This document shows positions 53,224 to 57,557 of a stretch of DNA of 57,557 bases, one piece after another. The notes under the pieces are model-generated. The model was not told where the DNA came from. It was given only the letters and a program-made list of their open reading frames with translations, and ran no database searches. Origin of the DNA: Candidatus Nanopelagicales bacterium (GTDB lineage: Bacteria; Actinomycetota; Actinomycetes; S36-B12); the NCBI GenBank assembly GCA_030827125.1, contig JAURFD010000014.1:1-57557 (forward strand), written 5' to 3'. Position 1 is the first letter of the stretch. Each line of letters opens with the position of its first letter. The position numbers were made by a program, and so were the translations under genes.

Positions 53224-54346
53224 TCACCGACAACTCGGCTTCACGCACGCACGCCGCGGACTCCGGATCCAGGAACGGACTATCGAGCCATCCCTCCGGA
53301 AGTGAGGGTGGGCGCTCGCCGCCCGTCCGACCACGCGGTGCCGCCATGACGTCCTCATCGGCCGGTTGATCGGGGTCGATCTGCCCAAGCCAGTCGTCGA
53401 CCTCCGCCAGCGACGACACATTGGCCAGGCCCTGCCGCACCTGGCGCTTGACCGCATAGCCCTTGAAGTACCACGCGACATGCTTGCGGATTTCGCGACT
53501 ACCCGTGTATTCACCAAAACCGTCGATGAGCAGTTCGGCGTGGCGCCGGAAGGTCGCGATGACATAGGGCAGGTCCGGATCGGCCGGAATCTCGTCACCC
53601 GCGAACGCCGCCGCCAGCTGCCCGAAGAGCCATGGGCGACCGAGACATCCGCGTCCCACGACGACACCGGCGCAGCCGGTCTGCGCCACCATGTCGAGCG
53701 CATCCTGGGCACTGAAGATGTCGCCGTTGCCGAGCACCGGGAAGCCGTCGAGGTCCTCCACCAGGCGGGCGATTGCCGACCAGTCGGCCTTGCCGGAGTA
53801 CATCTGCCGCGTCGTGCGCCCGTGCAGGGCCACCCACGCAACACCGGCGTCACGGGCCACGCGGCCCGCCTCGCGATAGGTGAGATGGTCGTCATCAATG
53901 CCCTTGCGCATCTTGACGGTGACGGGCACGCGGCCGTCAGCTGCCGTCACCGCCGATGTCACGATGTCGGCGAAGAGATCACGCTTCCACGGCAGCGCAC
54001 TGCCACCCCCCTTGCGTGTCACCTTGGGCACTGGGCAGCCGAAGTTGAGATCGACGTGATCGGCGAGGTCCTCATCCACGACCATGCGGACTGCCTCGCC
54101 CACGATGTGGGGGTCGACGCCGTACAACTGGACCGACCGTGGCGACTCGTCCGGATCGAAACGAACCATGTCCAACGTGGCCTCATGGCGTTCGACCAGG
54201 GCCCGCGAAGTGACCATCTCGCTCACGTAAAGCCCCGCACCCTGCTCGCGGCATAACCGCCGGAAGGCGCGGTTGGTCACGCCCGCCATGGGAGCGAGAA
54301 CCACGGGAGGGTCCACCACCAGCGAGCCTGCGCGGAGTACGGTCAC
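53213..54346 (-). CDS. dus: tRNA-dihydrouridine synthase
   Basis: This FMN enzyme reduces uridines in tRNA D loops. The 377-residue protein has VVLAPMAGVTNRAFRRLC, catalytic C104 in LNFGCPVPKVTRKGGG, VTVKMRKGID, ALHGRTTRQMYSG and GNGDIFSAQDAL with GVVVGRGCLGRPWLF. It resembles DusB. GTG at 54346 is used because the family core starts soon after; a longer in-frame GTG at 54379 would leave only one base before the divergent MFS start. It heads a minus-strand run through GNAT and ppdK. Confidence 0.92.
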   Translation of the reverse strand: MTVLRAGSLVVDPPVVLAPMAGVTNRAFRRLCREQGAGLYVSEMVTSRALVERHEATLDMVRFDPDESPRSVQLYGVDPHIVGEAVRMVVDEDLADHVDLNFGCPVPKVTRKGGGSALPWKRDLFADIVTSAVTAADGRVPVTVKMRKGIDDDHLTYREAGRVARDAGVAWVALHGRTTRQMYSGKADWSAIARLVEDLDGFPVLGNGDIFSAQDALDMVAQTGCAGVVVGRGCLGRPWLFGQLAAAFAGDEIPADPDLPYVIATFRRHAELLIDGFGEYTGSREIRKHVAWYFKGYAVKRQVRQGLANVSSLAEVDDWLGQIDPDQPADEDVMAAPRGRTGGERPPSLPEGWLDSPFLDPESAACVREAELSVSGG

Positions 54347-54380
54347 GTCAACATTCTGGCCGATCGCCGTTGGGAGCACG

Positions 54381-56018
54381 ATGTCCGTCCCACCCCCCGC
54401 TCACCCCGTCGTCCTTGAGGGGCGTCGCCGCTGGTTCGCCCTGGTCGCCCTGGCCCTCGGCGTCGCGATGATCATTTTGGACGCCACGGTGGTCAACGTC
54501 GCGATTCCGACGATGGTCAAGGATCTCAATCTCACGACGAACGACGCCGAGTGGGTCACCGCCGCGTACTCCCTCGTCTTCGCCTCGCTGCTCATCCTGG
54601 CTGGGCGGACCGCCGACCGATTCGGGCGGCGATTCCTGTTCATCATCGGCATCGTCGTCTTCGTCGCCGCGAGCGTGCTCGTCGCACTCTCGGGCAGCTC
54701 CGCGGAGATCATCGGTGCCCGCGCCCTCCAGGGCGTCGGCGCTGCACTGATGCTGCCCTCCTCCCTCTCGATCATCAACGCCGTCTTCGTCGGCAAGGCA
54801 CGCGCGGCGGCGTTCGCCGTGTGGGGCGCCACGATCGGCGGGATGGCGGCCCTCGGTCCCCTCGTGGGTGGCTGGCTCACGACCTACGCCAGCTGGCACT
54901 GGGCCTTCCTCATCAACCTGCCCATCGGCATCGTGGTGCTCATCGGGGTCTTCGTCTTCGTCCCCGAGACCAAGGACACCAACCCGACTCCGGGCGCTGA
55001 CCCGACGGGCATCGCGCTGTCCACTCTGGGTCTGCTCGGTGTGGTCTTCGCACTCATCGAGGGTCAGCGATACGGCTGGATCATGTCGACCGCGCCCTTC
55101 GAGGTATTCGGCTTTACCTGGTCCGGTGGCCTGTCCCCCGCTTTCGTGTCGCTCGTGATCGGCATCGTCCTTCTCGTCGTCCTCGTACAAGTCGAACGGT
55201 CCCGGTTGGCCGCGGGCAAGGGCGTGATCTTCGACCTCAACCTGTTCAAGATCAGAAGTTTCGGCGCCGGCAATGCGGTGGCCCTCATCGTGAGCCTCGG
55301 CGAGTTCGGCCTGCTCTTTGCGCTGCCGCTCTTCCTGCAGTCGGTGCGCGGCTACTCCGCGCTCGACACCGGCGTCATCCTGCTGGCACTTGCCCTCGGA
55401 TCCTTCGCCGCGTCCGGTGCCGGCGCAGGTCTCGCCCAGCGCATCGGACCGGTGCGGGTACTACAGATCGGCATGGGTTGCGAGGTATTGGGCATCGTCG
55501 GGCTCGGCATCGTCATCTCCACCAGCGTGACCGGTTGGGGCCTCGCACCGTGGCTCTTCCTCTACGGCATGGGCGTGGGCTTTGCCACCGCCCAACTCAC
55601 CGGCGTCATCCTGTCCGAGACCCCGGTGGCCAAATCGGGTCAGGCTTCGGCCATGCAGTCCACGGCACGACAGGTCGGTGCCGCCATCGGTACGGCGATC
55701 CTCGGGACGACGTTGCTCGTCGGCATCGGCGCGAACGTCTCCGCGCAACTGGAGGACTCCGGCGTCCCGACCGCTGCGGCAGATCAGGTGACGCAGGCGG
55801 TCCAGTCCAGTGCCGGCACCGTGATCCCGAGCCTGGCCGACCAGCCCGGTGGGGACGTCCTCGTCGCGAGCGCGTCCGAGGGCTTCGCTCAGGCCACGAC
55901 GTGGGTTGCCTGGGTCGCTGCCGCCCTGGTCTTCCTCGGCCTGCTGACGACCTTCCTGCTGCCCGCCAACGCAGCCCGCGTGGAATCCGAGGGATACGCC
56001 CCACCCGGCGGCGAGTAG
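54381..56018 (+). CDS. MFS drug/efflux transporter, DHA2 (EmrB/QacA) type
   Basis: The 545-residue protein has about 14 membrane helices. It has motif D1 LDATVVNVAIPTM in helix 1, motif A GRTADRFGRRFLF between helices 2 and 3, and motif C-like GPLVGGWLTTYASWHWAFLINLPIG. Such pumps export drugs or metabolites by proton antiport. A DVxxA-type loop and the DSGVPTAAADQV segment lie outside. The start is ATG at 54381 after GGGAG. It is divergent from dus with only 34 bases between the starts. Confidence 0.92.
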   Translation: MSVPPPAHPVVLEGRRRWFALVALALGVAMIILDATVVNVAIPTMVKDLNLTTNDAEWVTAAYSLVFASLLILAGRTADRFGRRFLFIIGIVVFVAASVLVALSGSSAEIIGARALQGVGAALMLPSSLSIINAVFVGKARAAAFAVWGATIGGMAALGPLVGGWLTTYASWHWAFLINLPIGIVVLIGVFVFVPETKDTNPTPGADPTGIALSTLGLLGVVFALIEGQRYGWIMSTAPFEVFGFTWSGGLSPAFVSLVIGIVLLVVLVQVERSRLAAGKGVIFDLNLFKIRSFGAGNAVALIVSLGEFGLLFALPLFLQSVRGYSALDTGVILLALALGSFAASGAGAGLAQRIGPVRVLQIGMGCEVLGIVGLGIVISTSVTGWGLAPWLFLYGMGVGFATAQLTGVILSETPVAKSGQASAMQSTARQVGAAIGTAILGTTLLVGIGANVSAQLEDSGVPTAAADQVTQAVQSSAGTVIPSLADQPGGDVLVASASEGFAQATTWVAWVAAALVFLGLLTTFLLPANAARVESEGYAPPGGE

Positions 56019-56078
56019 TCTCAACAGCCGATTCACTTCGGCATCGACGAGCGTTCGACCAGTGACCAGGGAGCGTGC

Positions 56079-57167
56079 ATGACCGGCGACGCCGTACGCA
56101 TGGACCCCATTGAAGAGGCCATCGCGGCCATCGGCCGCGGTGAGTCCATCATCGCCGTCGACGACGAGGGGCGGGAGAACGAGGGCGATCTCATCTTCGC
56201 GGCGGAGAGGGCCACCACCGAAAACACCGCGTTCATGATCCGGCATACGAGCGGCTACATCTGCGTCGGCATGACCGGCTCGGACCTCGACCGCCTGCAT
56301 CTGCCGCCGATGACCGCGGTCAATGAGGATCGCAAAGGCACCGCGTACGCGGTGACCGTTGACGCGCGCGACGTGACATCTACCGGAATCTCCGCGCAGG
56401 ATCGAGCCATCACCATCCGGACTCTGGGCTCGAGCAAGACTGATCCGCACGACCTCACCCGTCCGGGACACGTCACGCCCCTGCGGGCCGTGCCGGGCGG
56501 AGTCCTGCAACGACCCGGTCACACCGAGGCAGCCGTCGACCTCTCGACGCTGGCCGGGCTGCATCCGTCCGGTGCCCTATGCGAGATGGTCAATGACGAC
56601 GGAACGATGATGGACGCCACCCAGTGCCGGGCCTTTGCCGATGAGCATGGACTGCTTCTCATCTCCATCGCTGATCTCATCCGCTACCGACTGCGCTTTG
56701 AGAAGCATGTCGAGCGGGTCGCCACGACGTATCTGCCTACCGACTTCGGAGAGTTCACCGCGATTGGCTTCCGCAGCCTGGTGGATGGGACCGAGCACGC
56801 GGCACTCGTCACCGGAGATATCGGCGACGGCACAGACGTGCTCGTTCGAGTCCATGTGGAGTGCCTCACCGGGGATGCCCTGCATTCTGTGCAGTGCTCG
56901 TGTGGATCTCGCCTGCGCGAATCGCTACGCCGCGTGGCCGACGAGGGTCGCGGCGTCGTTCTGTATCTGCGGCCAGCGGGCGACCCGACCCAGGTACTCA
57001 GTCGACATGGCGCGGGCGGAAGCGATCCGCTGTCCTACGGACTGGGCTCGCAGATCCTGGCTGATCTCGGCGTGCGCAGCATGCGCCTGCTCACCGGCTC
57101 ACCCGACCGCACCTACGCACTTGACGGTTTCGGCCTCGAGATCAGTGATGCCATCGGACTGGACTAG
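56079..57167 (+). CDS. ribB: Bifunctional-type RibBA: intact DHBP synthase, degenerate GTP cyclohydrolase II
   Basis: The 362-residue protein opens with a full RibB domain (1-205): DDEGRENEGDLIFAAE, RHTSGYICVGMT, HTEAAVDLSTLAGLHPSGALCEMVN. This makes 3,4-dihydroxy-2-butanone-4-phosphate for riboflavin. The second half (about 218-362) begins like RibA, with the three zinc cysteines in VECLTGDALHSVQCSCG, but then the segment HRQEGRNIGLLNKI...ERDF of active enzymes is replaced by a shorter RPAGDPTQVLSRHGAGGSDPLSY, removing the catalytic Asp and Arg, and the usual C-terminal tail is missing. It is probably active only as RibB. The product is likely dependent on another RibA. Confidence 0.85.
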   Translation: MTGDAVRMDPIEEAIAAIGRGESIIAVDDEGRENEGDLIFAAERATTENTAFMIRHTSGYICVGMTGSDLDRLHLPPMTAVNEDRKGTAYAVTVDARDVTSTGISAQDRAITIRTLGSSKTDPHDLTRPGHVTPLRAVPGGVLQRPGHTEAAVDLSTLAGLHPSGALCEMVNDDGTMMDATQCRAFADEHGLLLISIADLIRYRLRFEKHVERVATTYLPTDFGEFTAIGFRSLVDGTEHAALVTGDIGDGTDVLVRVHVECLTGDALHSVQCSCGSRLRESLRRVADEGRGVVLYLRPAGDPTQVLSRHGAGGSDPLSYGLGSQILADLGVRSMRLLTGSPDRTYALDGFGLEISDAIGLD

Positions 57168-57557
57168 TCCACCAACTGCTCGGCCGTAGCACGGTTGGTG
57201 ACGAGCACGTTGATCCAGCCACCGAGCAGAGCACCACGGATAGCAGCAACCTTGTGTGCCCCTCCCGCGACTGCTATTCGTCGGGGTATTCGCCCGAAGG
57301 AATCCAGGTCGATCCCCACCACGCGGTCATCCACGACCGACTTGGCCGGCACACCGTCGGCATCGAAGAATCGCAGACAGATGTCGCCCACAGCCCCGAG
57401 ATCCGTGAGCGCGCGCATGTCGTCGGCACTCCAGGCATTGCCGCTCTCGCGAAGCATCGGCGACGGATCGACCGAACCGATTCCGACAAGGGCCACGGTG
57501 AGTTCGTCCCACATCTCCAACACCGGAGCAATCGAGGCATCCGCCATGAGGGCGTCA
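57164..57557 (-). CDS. Sugar-binding transcriptional regulator (SorC/DeoR-type), 5' part outside window
   Basis: The frame stays open to the window edge, so the N-terminal helix-turn-helix is not seen. The 131 visible residues are the C-terminal ligand domain, with ALVGIGSVDPSPMLRESG, GAVGDICLRFFDADG, VVGIDLDSFGRIPRRIAVAGGAHKVAAIRGALLGGWINVLVTNRATAEQLV. This is the SorC/DeoR-like sugar-phosphate sensor pattern. The last four bases overlap the ribBA stop (convergent). Target genes are not visible. Confidence 0.88.
   Translation of the reverse strand, partial: DALMADASIAPVLEMWDELTVALVGIGSVDPSPMLRESGNAWSADDMRALTDLGAVGDICLRFFDADGVPAKSVVDDRVVGIDLDSFGRIPRRIAVAGGAHKVAAIRGALLGGWINVLVTNRATAEQLVD

Overview
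The window is a GC-rich, gene-dense stretch of an actinobacterial chromosome. The placement rests on lineage-typical genes: mshC (mycothiol synthesis), DUF3052, DUF3145, an acVLRF1-type protein, an actinobacterial MetAP1 with a Pro-rich N-terminus, a PucR-type FasR regulator and RipA-like NlpC/P60 proteins. GTG starts and 1- to 4-base start/stop overlaps are frequent. The genus cannot be fixed from the sequence alone. From memory, the 5-20 kb part follows the gene order of Mycobacterium tuberculosis Rv2228c-Rv2247 and Streptomyces coelicolor SCO2386-SCO2391.

Layout. 0-9.4 kb: 3' end of a histone-like gene with a Lys/Ala repeat tail, map, a polyphosphate glucokinase-like ROK kinase, MarR and ParA proteins, RNase P RNA (minus strand), yaaA, a minus-strand operon (Nif3, zinc-ribbon coiled coil, RNase H/phosphatase), tRNA-Val, an unknown gene and DUF3052. 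9.4-22.1 kb: lipid supply block of pyruvate dehydrogenase E1 (aceE), a ferritin-VIT1 iron transporter, fasR, fabD-fabH-acpP-fabF-accD, a homocysteine methyltransferase, DUF3145 and the biotin transporter bioY. 22.2-30.8 kb: a minus-strand acyl-CoA/leucine-type catabolic operon (biotin-dependent carboxylase beta and alpha, acyl-CoA dehydrogenase, PaaK-like CoA ligase, enoyl-CoA hydratase), with a TetR gene and mshC upstream. 30.8-36.4 kb: ung, a class III aminotransferase, small conserved genes, acVLRF1, a TMEM175 channel and a PLP decarboxylase. 36.5-41.6 kb: a response regulator, an unusual tandem histidine kinase, a secreted beta-barrel-like protein, a lipoprotein and a large secreted RTX-like protein. 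41.8-43.8 kb: tRNA-Met(CAU), a structured leader plus NlpC/P60 hydrolase, and an excalibur protein. 43.9-46.3 kb: a 2.4-kb segment bounded by tRNA-Asn and a 48-bp copy of its 3' part, holding an SDR/TetR pair and gene fragments. 46.3-57.6 kb: dnaG, dgt, a frameshifted ppdK, GNAT, dus, an MFS exporter, a RibBA with a degenerate RibA half and the end of a sugar-sensing regulator.

How it fits together. Pyruvate dehydrogenase makes acetyl-CoA, which the AccD/FabD/FabH/ACP/FabF operon turns into fatty acids under the adjacent FasR. BioY supplies biotin for the carboxylases here. The 22-29 kb operon runs the other way, oxidising branched acyl-CoAs.

The points most worth a second look are: FabD carrying a biotin-carrier-like domain whose biotinyl lysine aligns with arginine; the tRNA-Asn-flanked mini-island without an integrase; the two-module histidine kinase whose first module has lost its phosphoacceptor and ATP-binding motifs; the RibBA with an eroded GTP cyclohydrolase II half; the highly structured leader of the NlpC/P60 gene; and the single-base frameshift in ppdK.
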